Part shown: one piece after another, positions 26,273 to 35,346 of the stretch
How the letters are laid out: every line of letters begins with the position of its first letter
How positions within the stretch are numbered: position 1 is the first letter of the stretch
Assembly: GCA_900552125.1 (NCBI GenBank)
Contig: URYK01000013.1
Span: forward strand, 1-64,000
DNA: 64,000 nt
Source: an uncultured Solobacterium sp.
Lineage (GTDB): Bacteria; Bacillota_I; Bacilli_A; Erysipelotrichales; Erysipelotrichaceae
Direction of reading: 5' to 3'
Program-made: the position numbers and the translations under genes
The notes under the pieces: model-generated
The model's input: the letters and a program-made list of their open reading frames with translations, nothing else
Database searches by the model: none
Told to the model about the DNA's origin: nothing

Positions 26273-27497
26273 TAATGCACGGATTCGTAAAGATTTTCCA
26301 ATGCTTACAAAAACAATGCAGTCACATCCTTTAGTATATTTAGATAGCGGCGCTACAACGCTAAAACCACGCTGTGTTATTGATGCTGTTGTTGATTATT
26401 ATGAAAATTATGGAGCTAATGCACATCGCGGAGATTATGATCTAAGCTTTGAAGTTGATCAGGTGTATGAAGCAACAAGAAAAGAAGTTGCCCAATTTCT
26501 TCATGCTGCAGATGAAAGAGAAATCGTTTATACAAGTGGTGCTAGTGCGGGTTTAAATCTTGTTGCGCAAGGATTTGGGAGAAAATTCCTAAAAGAAGGA
26601 GATATCATTCTAACAACTGTTGCGGAACATGCTTCCTGTGTACTGCCATGGATGAAGGTAGCTCAGGAAACAGGAGCACAGATTGAATATATCCCTTTAA
26701 ATGAAGAGGGAAAGGTAACTGTGGAAGCAGTTGCGTCAATGATGAATGAGCATGTAAAGGTAATTGCTTTAGCACATATTAGTAATGTATTAGGATATAT
26801 TTCTCCTATCAAAGAAATATGCAGCCTGGCACATCAATATGGAGCTGTTGTGGTTGTAGATGGGGCACAGAGTGTTCCACATATACCAATCAATGTGCAG
26901 GACTTAGATTGTGATTTTCTTGCATTTTCCGCCCATAAAATGTGTGGACCAACAGGCATAGGTATACTCTATGGAAAATATGAATTATTAGATGCAATGG
27001 ATCCATTGTATTTAGGTGGAGACAGCAATGCTCGTTTTGATATGTGCGGCAATATTCAATTGAAACATGTTCCTTATAAATTTGAGAGCGGAACACAACC
27101 AATTGAAGGCATCTTTGGGTTAAGAGCTGCACTTTCCTACATTATTTCTATTGGATTAGAAAATATACATGCATGGGAAATGCAGTTACATGCATATGCG
27201 ATAAAGGAATTGCAGAAAATGGATCACATTGAAGTATATAATCCAAACAATGATACAGGTATTATTACATTCAATGTAAAAAAAGTATTTGCACAGGATG
27301 CAGCTTCCTTCTTTAATGCCAATGGTATTGCGGTAAGAAGCGGTCAGCACTGTGCTAAACTATTAAATTCTATGCTAGATACAAGTGCGACGATACGAGC
27401 AAGCTTTTATTTATACACATCTTATGAAGATGTTGATCGATTCTTAGATGTATGTCGCAAGGCAACGATGGAAGCTTGTCTAGATATCTTTTTTTAG
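26265..27497 (+). CDS. sufS: Cysteine desulfurase SufS
   Basis: PLP enzyme releasing sulfur from cysteine for Fe-S assembly. YLDSGATTLKP at the N-terminus, VDGAQSVPHIP (PLP-binding Asp/Gln) and the Schiff-base Lys in FSAHKMCGPTG are seen. The active-site loop SGQHCAKLL carries the catalytic Cys near residue 365 in the short group-II loop that works with SufU. Length 410. GAAGGTGGG precedes the ATG at 26265, within the end of sufD. Confidence 0.96.
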   Translation: MLDNARIRKDFPMLTKTMQSHPLVYLDSGATTLKPRCVIDAVVDYYENYGANAHRGDYDLSFEVDQVYEATRKEVAQFLHAADEREIVYTSGASAGLNLVAQGFGRKFLKEGDIILTTVAEHASCVLPWMKVAQETGAQIEYIPLNEEGKVTVEAVASMMNEHVKVIALAHISNVLGYISPIKEICSLAHQYGAVVVVDGAQSVPHIPINVQDLDCDFLAFSAHKMCGPTGIGILYGKYELLDAMDPLYLGGDSNARFDMCGNIQLKHVPYKFESGTQPIEGIFGLRAALSYIISIGLENIHAWEMQLHAYAIKELQKMDHIEVYNPNNDTGIITFNVKKVFAQDAASFFNANGIAVRSGQHCAKLLNSMLDTSATIRASFYLYTSYEDVDRFLDVCRKATMEACLDIFF

Positions 27498-27508
27498 GAG
27501 GGACAGCT

Positions 27509-27958
27509 ATGAGTGATATGTTAAAAGATCCAATGATCCTTCGTTCTATTATCATGGATCATTATGAATATCCACGAAATCACGAACTTACAGAGGAAAG
27601 TGATTATCAAAAGAAACACATGGCGAGTGAATCTTGTATTGATGATATCTATGTACAAACCAAAATTCAGAATGGTGTTGTAGAAGATATTCGTTTTGAT
27701 GGAGTTGCATGTACAATCTCTACTGCTTCTACATCTATCATGAGTGAGCTTTTGAAAGGTAAAACAATAGACGAAGCGAAAGAAATTATTGCGAATTATT
27801 ATAAAATGATCGATCAGAAAGAATATGATGAAGAGTTATTAGAAGAAGCCATTGCATTTCACAATGTAGGAAGCCAGGCCAATCGTATTAAATGTGCTAC
27901 GATTGGCTGGAAGGCAATGGAAGAAATGATCGAGGAAAGTGAGGAACATCATGAGTGA
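27509..27958 (+). CDS. sufU: Sulfur-transfer protein SufU
   Basis: Zinc-dependent acceptor that takes persulfide from SufS. The four expected zinc ligands are visible: Cys and Asp in SESCIDD, Cys in VACTISTAS and Cys in RIKCATIGW. The usual CGD reads CID here, keeping Cys and Asp. The SufU-specific insertion before the last Cys (about residues 85-115) is present, separating it from IscU. Length 149. GGAGGG precedes the start at 27509; the in-frame 5' extension lies inside sufS. Confidence 0.95.
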   Translation: MSDMLKDPMILRSIIMDHYEYPRNHELTEESDYQKKHMASESCIDDIYVQTKIQNGVVEDIRFDGVACTISTASTSIMSELLKGKTIDEAKEIIANYYKMIDQKEYDEELLEEAIAFHNVGSQANRIKCATIGWKAMEEMIEESEEHHE

Positions 27959-29351
27959 AAACAAGATTCCTGTAAATGAAGAATATAAATATGGTTTTCA
28001 CGATGAAGATGTCAGTATTTATAATACAGGAAAAGGATTAAATAGAGATACGATTCTAGCAATTTCAAAAATAAAAAATGAACCAGAATGGATGCTGGAA
28101 TATCGTCTGAAGGCCTTTGAACAGTTTGAAAAGATGCCAATTCAGACATGGGGACCTGATGTAACTGACCTTGATTTTGATGATTATACATATTATATTA
28201 AACCAAGTGATAGAACTGAAAAAAGCTGGGATGACGTTCCTGAGACAATTAAAGAAACATTTGACCGCTTAGGTATTCCTGAAGCAGAAAAAGAGTTTCT
28301 AGCGGGTGTTACTACTCAGTATGATTCTGAGGCAGTTTATCACAATATGCTGGAAGAGGTAGAATCTAAAGGTGTTATCTTTTTAGATACCGATACGGCT
28401 TTGAAAAAACATCCGGATTTATTCCGTAAATACTTTGGAACATTAGTTCCTTATACGGATAATAAATTTGCGGCATTAAACAGCTGTGTATGGAGTGGAG
28501 GCAGTTTTATCTATGTACCGAAAGGGGTAAAACTAGAAAAACCTTTACAGTCTTATTTCCGTATCAATACTGAGCGAATGGGACAGTTTGAACGCACTTT
28601 GATCATTGTGGATGAAGGTGCAGATGTTCATTATGTAGAAGGATGTACAGCACCTACTTATTCAAAGGACTCTTTACATGCTGCAGTTGTGGAAATCTTT
28701 GTCCATAAAAATGCACGCTGCCGTTATTCAACTGTACAGAACTGGAGTGACAATATCATTAATCTAGTTACAAAACGTGCAAAAGTAATGGAAAATGGCA
28801 GTATGGAATGGATTGATGGAAACATTGGTTCTCAGACAAATATGAAATATCCTGCTTGTATCCTAGCAGAACCATATGCGAAGGGAACATGTATTTCTAT
28901 TGCAGTTGCAGGGAAGAATCAGATTCAGGACGCTGGAGCTAAAATGATTCATCTTGCACCGCATACATATAGTAATATTGTTTCTAAGTCTGTATCTCGT
29001 AATGGAGGAGAAGTAAACTATCGTGGACTTGTCCATCATGGCAAGAATGCAGCTTTTGCGAAGAGTAAGGTTGAATGTGATACCTTGATATTAGATAAAG
29101 AATCAAGAAGTGATACGATTCCTACTAATATTTCAAAAAATATGACTTCACAGATTGAACATGAAGCGACAGTTTCAAACATCAGTGAGGAACAATTATT
29201 TTACCTGATGAGTAGAGGATTGAGTCGCAGCGCTGCAACGGAAATGATCGTTATGGGGTTCTTAGAACCATTTACTCGTGAACTTCCTATGGAATATGCA
29301 GTAGAACTAAACCAGCTATTAAAGCTGGATATGAGTGATTCTATTGGATAA
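27951..29351 (+). CDS. sufB: Fe-S cluster assembly scaffold SufB
   Basis: Main scaffold subunit on which the cluster is built. Visible SufB segments include [20 protein letters not shown] and [18 protein letters not shown] (candidate cluster Cys). The C-terminal [20 protein letters not shown] helix matches the SufD/SufB C-terminal motif. Length 466. The GAGGAA site and ATG at 27951 lie within the last codons of sufU, which indicates coupling. The stop overlaps the cyclo-ligase gene. Confidence 0.97.
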   Translation: MSENKIPVNEEYKYGFHDEDVSIYNTGKGLNRDTILAISKIKNEPEWMLEYRLKAFEQFEKMPIQTWGPDVTDLDFDDYTYYIKPSDRTEKSWDDVPETIKETFDRLGIPEAEKEFLAGVTTQYDSEAVYHNMLEEVESKGVIFLDTDTALKKHPDLFRKYFGTLVPYTDNKFAALNSCVWSGGSFIYVPKGVKLEKPLQSYFRINTERMGQFERTLIIVDEGADVHYVEGCTAPTYSKDSLHAAVVEIFVHKNARCRYSTVQNWSDNIINLVTKRAKVMENGSMEWIDGNIGSQTNMKYPACILAEPYAKGTCISIAVAGKNQIQDAGAKMIHLAPHTYSNIVSKSVSRNGGEVNYRGLVHHGKNAAFAKSKVECDTLILDKESRSDTIPTNISKNMTSQIEHEATVSNISEEQLFYLMSRGLSRSAATEMIVMGFLEPFTRELPMEYAVELNQLLKLDMSDSIG

Positions 29352-29871
29352 TATCAGAAAACTTGTCTTAGCTAGAAGAAATGCACTCTCTAGAGAAGAA
29401 ATAGAAGAGAAAAGCAAGAAAATCTGTGAAAAAATACAGCCTTATCTCCATGGGAATGTAGCAGCTTATAACGCTATTGATAGTGAAGCAGACTTAGGTT
29501 ATCTCTCACTTAAAGAAGTGCAGCTATGCCTTCCTGTTTGTACTAAGACAGATATGACATTTCATATTGTGGATCAATATACGAAATATCAACAAAGTCA
29601 TTATGGAATCTTAGAACCAGTAAATGCAGAGATAATTGATGGTAAAGATATAGATGTGTTTTTAGTTCCTATGGTTGCCTTTGATGAAAGATGTAATCGT
29701 ATGGGACATGGAAAAGGTTACTATGATCGATATTTAGCTTTGACAAGAGGACTAAAAATAGGTGTGGCATTTGAATGTCAGAAAGACATCTTACAGCTAC
29801 ACGCTTACGATATCGCAATGGATATTGTAATTACAGAAGAAAATATATACAAAAAGGCAACTGTGGAATAA
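29335..29871 (+). CDS. 5-formyltetrahydrofolate cyclo-ligase
   Basis: Converts 5-formyl-THF to 5,10-methenyl-THF with ATP. Conserved basic N-terminus ([11 protein letters not shown]), the [26 protein letters not shown] signature (split here: [11 protein letters not shown] then KGYYDRYL, about residues 115-140) and IGVAFECQ are present. The start is uncertain: GTG at 29335 overlaps the end of sufB and no strong ribosome site is visible. Coupled translation from sufB is likely. Confidence 0.9.
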   Translation: MILLDNIRKLVLARRNALSREEIEEKSKKICEKIQPYLHGNVAAYNAIDSEADLGYLSLKEVQLCLPVCTKTDMTFHIVDQYTKYQQSHYGILEPVNAEIIDGKDIDVFLVPMVAFDERCNRMGHGKGYYDRYLALTRGLKIGVAFECQKDILQLHAYDIAMDIVITEENIYKKATVE

Positions 29872-29968
29872 TCAGTTGTCTTTTATATAAATAAAAAATA
29901 TAACGCAAAGATATATGAAAATACATAAAAGCGTTATATGGGCATGAAGAAGTATAGGGATTGTGGAA

Positions 29969-30523
29969 ATGTATAAAAATAGTAAAATGTCAAAAACAAT
30001 TATGCAACGATATAAGAAAACGATTGTTTTAGGTGATTCAGTAGTAGAGTCAATTTTAGATTATCATCTTCTAAGCAGACATCAAGTAGTCGCAAGAAGA
30101 AATAGAAATATATACCAGATCTTTGGTGATTTATTATTAACGGTTTCTTATGAGCCGTCCTGTGTTTTTATGATGTATGGAAAAAGAGACCTTGTTAATT
30201 TTGAGGGAAATGTAAGTTCTTTTATCAATTATTATAAAGAGGCAATTACGTATTTACAAGTTGAACTTCCAGAAGTTCAGATATTTGTAAATTCTATTTT
30301 ACCATCTAGAAAAGATATCATGGATTATTATGGAGGATTTCATAAATTAGATCAATTCAATTCAGCATTAAAATATATGTGTAGAGAAATGCATATTAAT
30401 TTTATTGATAATTCTAAATTAGTGAATTGGACAGAGGATATGTTTGAATATGATGGTCATTATCCTTCTTATTCCTTTTATGTTAAATGGCTGGAATATA
30501 TGGCTGATTCAGCTGGTTTATAA
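29969..30523 (+). CDS. SGNH/GDSL-hydrolase-like protein
   Basis: A small cytoplasmic protein (184) without signal peptide. Block I GDSVVES (nucleophile Ser, about residue 26) and the C-terminal block V YDGHYPS (Asp-His pair) fit the SGNH fold. Block III, normally GxND, reads YGKRDL, so the oxyanion Asn is replaced by Arg. The substrate cannot be predicted. An AGGGA eight bases before the ATG at 29969 sets the start. It is followed by a perfect bidirectional terminator. Confidence 0.65.
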   Translation: MYKNSKMSKTIMQRYKKTIVLGDSVVESILDYHLLSRHQVVARRNRNIYQIFGDLLLTVSYEPSCVFMMYGKRDLVNFEGNVSSFINYYKEAITYLQVELPEVQIFVNSILPSRKDIMDYYGGFHKLDQFNSALKYMCREMHINFIDNSKLVNWTEDMFEYDGHYPSYSFYVKWLEYMADSAGL

Positions 30524-30565
30524 GAAAAACCAATGTGCATTTATTTACACATTGGTTTTTCTTTT
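30523..30565. terminator. Bidirectional terminator between convergent genes
   Basis: AGAAAAACCAATGTG and CACATTGGTTTTTCT form a perfect 15-base-pair stem around a ten-base A/T-rich loop. Confidence 0.9.
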
Positions 30566-32102
30566 ACTTCAGATAGATTGATAAAATATTTTTTAATTCA
30601 TCTGGATAATTTGTTAACCAGTTTTCATAATCTGTATCATGATTTTCTACTGCCTGTGCAATAGCAGATAAGAATAAGCATAGATCTTCTTCTAAGATAC
30701 ATCCTTTTACACCTCCGAAACGTTCCTGATAAAGCGCATCGCAGCCTGATAGTGATAGATGAAAAGCCGGATATGGTTTTTTATCAATTACTTTTACAGT
30801 GCCCTGAAATCCTATCTGACCAATCTGATTCGTACCACACGAACTAGGACAGCCGGATATGAATATTTTAGGCAGGGAATGATCTTTATAGTTTTTCTTT
30901 CGCATATAATGAATTGCTTCTTTTAATACGCCTTGAGAATCACGTAAACCTACTTGACATGTTGTTGAGCCAATACATGCGGTACTTTCTTCAAAACGAT
31001 TTCTAGCACCATCTTCTGTAATAGAAAGAATTTGTTTTGTCTCCTCTTCGTTGCAGTTTATAATATACATTCCTTGTTGAGGAGTTAATCGTATTTCTAC
31101 ATCTTCCATAGGTTCAATACAATGATACAGCTCTTCTAACTTCAATGGGGATATACTGCCTCCAAGAGGATGGTAATAAACTGAAAATAACCCTTCCTGT
31201 TTCTGCTTGATCAAACGACGATGTGTAAGATCGGATGGTTTTCCTACCTTTGATATAGTAGTTTCGTTTACTTCAATATCTAAATTTTGACCTGCTAATG
31301 CACGCTCTAATCTAGTTTGGAAAACTTTTATAAAATCTTCACCTAATGTTTCCTGCATATAACGTGTTCTGGCCTTAGCGCGATTTTCATAATTTCCAAA
31401 TTCCATAAACATTAAGATCATTGTTGATACATAATACAAGATCTTACTTGGATCAACATGATCTCCAACACATACACCCATGCGAGGATTATTTCCTAAT
31501 CCGCCTGCACAATATACTTGAAAAGTATGGTCATCATTAGCAATAAATCCTAAATCACGAAATGTCGCATGTGTTTCGTTTTTAATAGAGTTATTGAAAG
31601 CTACTTTTAATTTACGAGGTAGGGTATATTTATTGACGATAGATAACAGATATTCTCCTGTAAGCTTTGCATAAGGCATGATATCAAATGGTTCTTTTGG
31701 ATCAGTACCGCTTAATGGTGAGCACATGACATTACGAGGGAAATCACCGCCTCCGCCACGACATACGATATCATGATCTAATGCTTCTTCCATGATAACA
31801 GGAACCTGCATGCCACTTAAATCATGAAGCTGAATTGTTTGACATGTAGTAATATGTACTCTCGATATATTATGCTTACGAACGGTATCACATACAAATT
31901 TTAATTTTTCCTTTGTTATAATACCTTGATTCATACGAAGTCTTAGCATAAAGCTGCTGGCACCACGCTGTGCATAGCTTCCAAAACTTCCTGAATAGCC
32001 CTTAAATTCCTTCACATTTAATTCTTTGTCTAAGAAACGCTGTGTTTGTGTACGGAAATCATTGATTTCCGCGCGTAATTCATTTTTTAATTCCTGATTC
32101 AT
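30564..32102 (-). CDS. Ferredoxin-type nitrite/sulfite reductase (siroheme)
   Basis: Siroheme and [4Fe-4S] reductase with two ferredoxin-like half-domains (about residues 45-115 and 300-370). The cluster/siroheme ligands are C-x5-C in ACIGSTTC and C-x3-C in SGCPSSC near residues 395 and 430. Whether sulfite or nitrite is the substrate cannot be read safely. It is a single-gene unit with no nearby siroheme synthesis or nitrite transporter gene. AAAGGAGAGG precedes the ATG. Length 512 is usual. Confidence 0.88.
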   Translation of the reverse strand: MNQELKNELRAEINDFRTQTQRFLDKELNVKEFKGYSGSFGSYAQRGASSFMLRLRMNQGIITKEKLKFVCDTVRKHNISRVHITTCQTIQLHDLSGMQVPVIMEEALDHDIVCRGGGGDFPRNVMCSPLSGTDPKEPFDIMPYAKLTGEYLLSIVNKYTLPRKLKVAFNNSIKNETHATFRDLGFIANDDHTFQVYCAGGLGNNPRMGVCVGDHVDPSKILYYVSTMILMFMEFGNYENRAKARTRYMQETLGEDFIKVFQTRLERALAGQNLDIEVNETTISKVGKPSDLTHRRLIKQKQEGLFSVYYHPLGGSISPLKLEELYHCIEPMEDVEIRLTPQQGMYIINCNEEETKQILSITEDGARNRFEESTACIGSTTCQVGLRDSQGVLKEAIHYMRKKNYKDHSLPKIFISGCPSSCGTNQIGQIGFQGTVKVIDKKPYPAFHLSLSGCDALYQERFGGVKGCILEEDLCLFLSAIAQAVENHDTDYENWLTNYPDELKNILSIYLK

Positions 32103-32278
32103 AAGCCTCTCCTTTATAATTTCGCATATAACATACTAACATAAAACAGATATACAAACAATTCATTTAATATTATATATCTATAAATAATGCTTATATA
32201 CAATTAGAGAATTCAAAATTTTTGTATTTTAGACATATGACCATACTATTTCCATATACTTTAGTGAGGTAGATGCTG

Positions 32279-33445
32279 ATGAAAAAAATATTAATGCTGT
32301 TACTTACGCTATGCATAGGATTTCTTCCTAGTACAATATTAGCAGAAGAAAAAGAGAATAATTCCACTATGGATCTTGCTCCTAATGCAGAAGCGGCTTA
32401 TTTAATGGAGTATACAACAGGAAAAGTGATTTATGCGAAAAAAGAGAAGGAGAAGCTATATCCTGCCAGCATGACTAAGATGATGGGGTTATTGCTGATT
32501 TATGAAGCTCTTCATAATAATCGGCTTTCCATGGATGATATGGTCAGTACAAGTGAATATGCGGCAAGTATGGGAGGAAGTCAGGTTTATCTAGAACCTG
32601 GAGAAACCATGAGTGTAAGCGATATGATAAAAGCAATCTGTATTGCGAGTGCTAATGATGCCATGGTTGCGATGGGAGAAAAACTTGCAGGTAGCAATGA
32701 TCATTTTGTTTCTATGATGAATGAAAAAGCAAAAGAATTGAAGCTGGAAAATACGCATTTTGTCAATGCGACAGGACTGCATGATGCAGAACATTATTCT
32801 TCTGCAAAAGATATGGCAATCATATCACAGGCTTTAATTAGAGAAGGGAAAGATGATTTACTGTCAATTACATCTACTTATGATGCATACATTCGTGAAG
32901 ATACAGATAATAAATTCTGGCTTGTAAATACGAATAAACTATTAAAACAGTATGAAGGAGTAGATGGATTAAAGACAGGATATACAACAGAAGCTTTGTC
33001 TTGTGTAAGTGTAACCGCAAAGAAAAAAGATCTACGTCTGATTGCTGTTGTGATGAAAGAACCAAATAGTAAACAGCGTAATGCGGAAATAAAACAAATG
33101 CTGGATTATGGCTTCTCCCAATATGATCAGGGCTTATTATATCCTAAAGGAACAAAACTTGAGACGTATACAATAGAAAATGGAAAACCATCAAAGGTTA
33201 ATCTGATAACCTTAGAAGATGTAGTTTATGTGTTTGAAAAGGGAAGTGAACCAAAAGAAAAAAACAAAGAGTTAACGATCAGTAAAAAATCACCTCCTTA
33301 CACCGCTAAAGAAGCAATCGGTACAGTAAAAATTACAATGAGTGATGGATATACAATGGAAGTCGATATTGGAGTTGATAAGGATGTTGCTTTATTAAGC
33401 TTTTTAGATATCTTTAAAAAGGCTATAGCTGATACTTTTGGTTAA
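32279..33445 (+). CDS. dacF: D-alanyl-D-alanine carboxypeptidase (DacF/PBP5-like)
   Basis: Secreted low-molecular-weight PBP trimming peptidoglycan side chains. A signal peptide (residues 1-22) ends near ILAEE. Active-site motifs: SMTK in YPASMTKMMG (about 65), SAN in IASANDAM (about 124) and KTG in GLKTGYT (about 240). A PBP5 C-terminal beta domain and an amphipathic C-terminal helix (FLDIFKKAIADTFG) follow. The start at 32279 is chosen for spacing from GAGG. It precedes the spoIIA operon as dacF does in Bacillus, though its own promoter type is unclear. Confidence 0.92.
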   Translation: MKKILMLLLTLCIGFLPSTILAEEKENNSTMDLAPNAEAAYLMEYTTGKVIYAKKEKEKLYPASMTKMMGLLLIYEALHNNRLSMDDMVSTSEYAASMGGSQVYLEPGETMSVSDMIKAICIASANDAMVAMGEKLAGSNDHFVSMMNEKAKELKLENTHFVNATGLHDAEHYSSAKDMAIISQALIREGKDDLLSITSTYDAYIREDTDNKFWLVNTNKLLKQYEGVDGLKTGYTTEALSCVSVTAKKKDLRLIAVVMKEPNSKQRNAEIKQMLDYGFSQYDQGLLYPKGTKLETYTIENGKPSKVNLITLEDVVYVFEKGSEPKEKNKELTISKKSPPYTAKEAIGTVKITMSDGYTMEVDIGVDKDVALLSFLDIFKKAIADTFG

Positions 33446-33458
33446 AATACAGATTCTG

Positions 33459-33488
33459 GCATAAAAATTATGTATCGTAGCATAAAAT
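33459..33488 (+). promoter_or_regulatory. Candidate forespore (sigma-F/G-like) promoter
   Basis: GCATA (33459-33463), 16 bases, then GCATAAAAT (33480-33488). This fits the sigma-F pattern GYATA-N16-GGNNANANT except for one base. It is 35 bases before a small membrane protein gene. Sequence match only. Confidence 0.4.
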
Positions 33489-33522
33489 AAGCATACACTA
33501 ACAAAAGAAAAGAGGGATTTTT

Positions 33523-33684
33523 ATGTCAGTTATTCTATGGATTATCGGTATAGGATTTATCTTCTTTGTATTAATGATTTTGTATGCTATGTGCAAAGTA
33601 AGCGGTGATGCGGATGATTATGCAGGATATATGGAAGAATATAGTCAGGATTTAGATGAACAGATATATGAGAAAGAGGAATGA
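33523..33684 (+). CDS. Small single-pass membrane protein (53 residues)
   Basis: The ATG at 33523 follows AGAGGGA. The protein starts MSVILWIIGIGFIFFVLM, one transmembrane helix (about residues 3-23), then a short CKVSGDADDYAGYMEEY-type acidic tail rich in Asp, Glu and Tyr. No family recognised. It lies between dacF and spoIIAA, has a terminator overlapping its end and a forespore-like promoter in front, so a sporulation role is plausible but inferred. Confidence 0.7.
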   Translation: MSVILWIIGIGFIFFVLMILYAMCKVSGDADDYAGYMEEYSQDLDEQIYEKEE

Positions 33685-33698
33685 CTCTTTCTTTTTTT
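33672..33698 (+). terminator. Terminator of the small membrane protein gene
   Basis: GAAAGAG and CTCTTTC pair around GAATGA, followed by seven T. The last T begins the first 0A-box sequence, so terminator and spoIIA control region touch. Confidence 0.8.
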
Positions 33699-33724
33699 GT
33701 CGAACAAAAGGAGACTTTGTCGAA
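33698..33724 (+). promoter_or_regulatory. Two tandem Spo0A boxes upstream of spoIIAA
   Basis: TGTCGAA occurs at 33698-33704 and again at 33718-33724, exactly 20 bases apart on the same strand, each preceded by TT. TGTCGAA is the core 0A-box recognised by phosphorylated Spo0A. They lie 54-80 bases before the spoIIAA start, as expected for an activated early sporulation operon. Confidence 0.7.
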
Positions 33725-33777
33725 TATCCCCAAAATCAAAATAAAACATGATACTATGTGGGCGGAGGGATATAGAT

Positions 33778-34095
33778 ATGAAACATCAATATATTGACGG
33801 TGTACTGTATTTTTATTTCTATGGAGATTTAGATAATCTTACAGTATGCAACTTAAAACAGATTTGTATAGAATTAATTGAAACATATCGGCCAAAGGTC
33901 GTTAAACTAGATTTTGAAGAAGTCACTTTTGTAGATAGTACGGGTATCGGATTTGTATTGGCTAGATATAAACAGCTTTCAAAGATGCAGGCAGAATTGT
34001 TTTTATGCAATCTATCAAAGGCAAATCAGACATTATTTAATATGTCGGGTATCTTTCAAATCATAAAGCATGAAAGAAATGAGGTAAAACTATGA
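33778..34095 (+). CDS. spoIIAA: Anti-sigma-F factor antagonist (STAS domain)
   Basis: Releases sigma-F from SpoIIAB in the forespore when dephosphorylated. A single STAS domain of 105 residues. The phosphorylation-site loop reads FVDSTGIGFVLARYK, with the conserved Ser after Asp at about residue 58. GGCGGAGGG precedes the ATG at 33778. Gene order spoIIAA-spoIIAB-sigF, with a four-base overlap with spoIIAB, makes the assignment firm. Confidence 0.95.
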   Translation: MKHQYIDGVLYFYFYGDLDNLTVCNLKQICIELIETYRPKVVKLDFEEVTFVDSTGIGFVLARYKQLSKMQAELFLCNLSKANQTLFNMSGIFQIIKHERNEVKL

Positions 34096-34529
34096 ATACG
34101 ATGAAGCTGGAATTTAAAAGCCGTTTAGAAAATGAAGCGTTTGCCCGTACAAGTGCAGTAGCATTTTTAATGCCTTTGAACCTAGATATGGAATCTATTA
34201 TGGAAATAAAAACAATGTTAGCAGAAGCTATTGTCAATGCAATGATTCATGGTTATGAAAGTAGAGAAGATGAAACAATCGTATTATGTATTTCTTATGA
34301 TGAAGAAACAATATATATGAGTATTAGTGATAGCGGGTGTGGTATTGATGATTTGGCGCAGGCACTTCAGCCAATGTATACGAGTAAACAGCATATGGAA
34401 AGAAGTGGTATGGGAATGACCATTATGCAGACCTTTGCGGATGAATTTCATATTGATTCTCAGCAGGGAATGGGAACAGTGGTAACCATTCGAAAGAGAA
34501 TCCGACATGGAAAAGACACTAAACAATGA
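34092..34529 (+). CDS. spoIIAB: Anti-sigma-F factor, serine kinase
   Basis: Binds and holds sigma-F, and phosphorylates SpoIIAA. GHKL ATPase of 145 residues: N-box EAIVNAMIHGYE (about 47-58), G1 box DSGCGIDD (about 82-89) and G2 box RSGMGMTIM (about 104-112). It overlaps spoIIAA at its start and sigF at its end, consistent with matched stoichiometry through coupled translation. Confidence 0.95.
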   Translation: MNTMKLEFKSRLENEAFARTSAVAFLMPLNLDMESIMEIKTMLAEAIVNAMIHGYESREDETIVLCISYDEETIYMSISDSGCGIDDLAQALQPMYTSKQHMERSGMGMTIMQTFADEFHIDSQQGMGTVVTIRKRIRHGKDTKQ

Positions 34530-35232
34530 AGAGTTGATCGATCGAATTCGATTAGGTGATGAAGAAGCCAAAAGTATTTTTGTGAAACAGAATAGTCCAT
34601 TAGTATATTCTATTGTACATCGTTTTGGCAGACAAAGAGCTAGTAAGGAAGATTTGTTTCAGATTGGCTGTGTTGGATTAATGAAAGCATTGAATAATTT
34701 TGATACTAGTTATGAAGTAAAATTCTCTACTTATGCAGTTCCTATTATCATGGGAGAAATTAAACGATTTTTTCGAGATGATGGTAGTATTCGCATATCA
34801 AGGAGTTTAAAAGAGGGTTATTTACAAATGATCAAGGTAAAGGAAATGCTTCAGCAGAAATGGAACAAAGAAGTTACATATCAGGATATTGCGAATGAAA
34901 TGCAGATTGAGGTTTATGATGTCATTTTAGCTTTTGAAGCTAACCAGTTCTTATACTCACTTGATGAAACAATTTATCAGAATGATGGTTCACCAATTAT
35001 ATTGGAAGATAAAATATCTAATCCTAAAGAAGAAGATGTAGTATTAAAGCTTTCACTTAAAGATGAAATTACAAAGTTGGATCAGCGAGAACAGTTATTA
35101 TTATATTATCGTTATGATTTATCAATGAAACAAGATGAAATCGCAAAGAAATTACATATCTCACAGGTACAGGTAAGTAGATTAGAGAAAAAAATCATAC
35201 AGAAACTAAAAGAGCGTCTGGTTATTGTCTGA
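34507..35232 (+). CDS. sigF: Forespore RNA polymerase sigma factor SigF
   Basis: First compartment-specific sigma factor of sporulation. Region 2 (DLFQIGCVGLMKALNNFDTSY, FSTYAVPIIMGEIKRFFRDDG) spans about residues 48-98. Region 3 (about 105-165) and region 4 with the helix-turn-helix MKQDEIAKKLHISQVQVSRLEKK (split: MKQDEIAKKLHIS, QVQVSRLEKK; about 207-230) follow. Length 241. Located third in the spoIIA operon. No strong terminator is seen behind it, only a weak hairpin at about 35214-35240 before T-rich sequence. Confidence 0.94.
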   Translation: MEKTLNNEELIDRIRLGDEEAKSIFVKQNSPLVYSIVHRFGRQRASKEDLFQIGCVGLMKALNNFDTSYEVKFSTYAVPIIMGEIKRFFRDDGSIRISRSLKEGYLQMIKVKEMLQQKWNKEVTYQDIANEMQIEVYDVILAFEANQFLYSLDETIYQNDGSPIILEDKISNPKEEDVVLKLSLKDEITKLDQREQLLLYYRYDLSMKQDEIAKKLHISQVQVSRLEKKIIQKLKERLVIV

Positions 35233-35285
35233 CGTTTTTTTCTAGAAATGTCTGAATAACTAGCAAATTTGGAAAGTTTAGCTGG

Positions 35286-35296
35286 TAGAAATTCTA
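35286..35296. promoter_or_regulatory. Palindrome in the promoter of the XRE regulator gene
   Basis: TAGAAATTCTA is an 11-base perfect palindrome just before a TATAAT (35301-35306) and 51 bases before the start of an XRE-type regulator. It could be an autoregulatory operator. Confidence 0.35.
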
Positions 35297-35346
35297 TCTA
35301 TATAATTTTATAATTATGGTAACAAAAGATAAGGAGTGTTAACAAC

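Noticed and set aside
32223..32248. CATACTA (32242-32248) resembling a sigma-G -10 before dacF
   Set aside because: The nearest TGTATT is only 13 bases upstream, too close for a forespore promoter.
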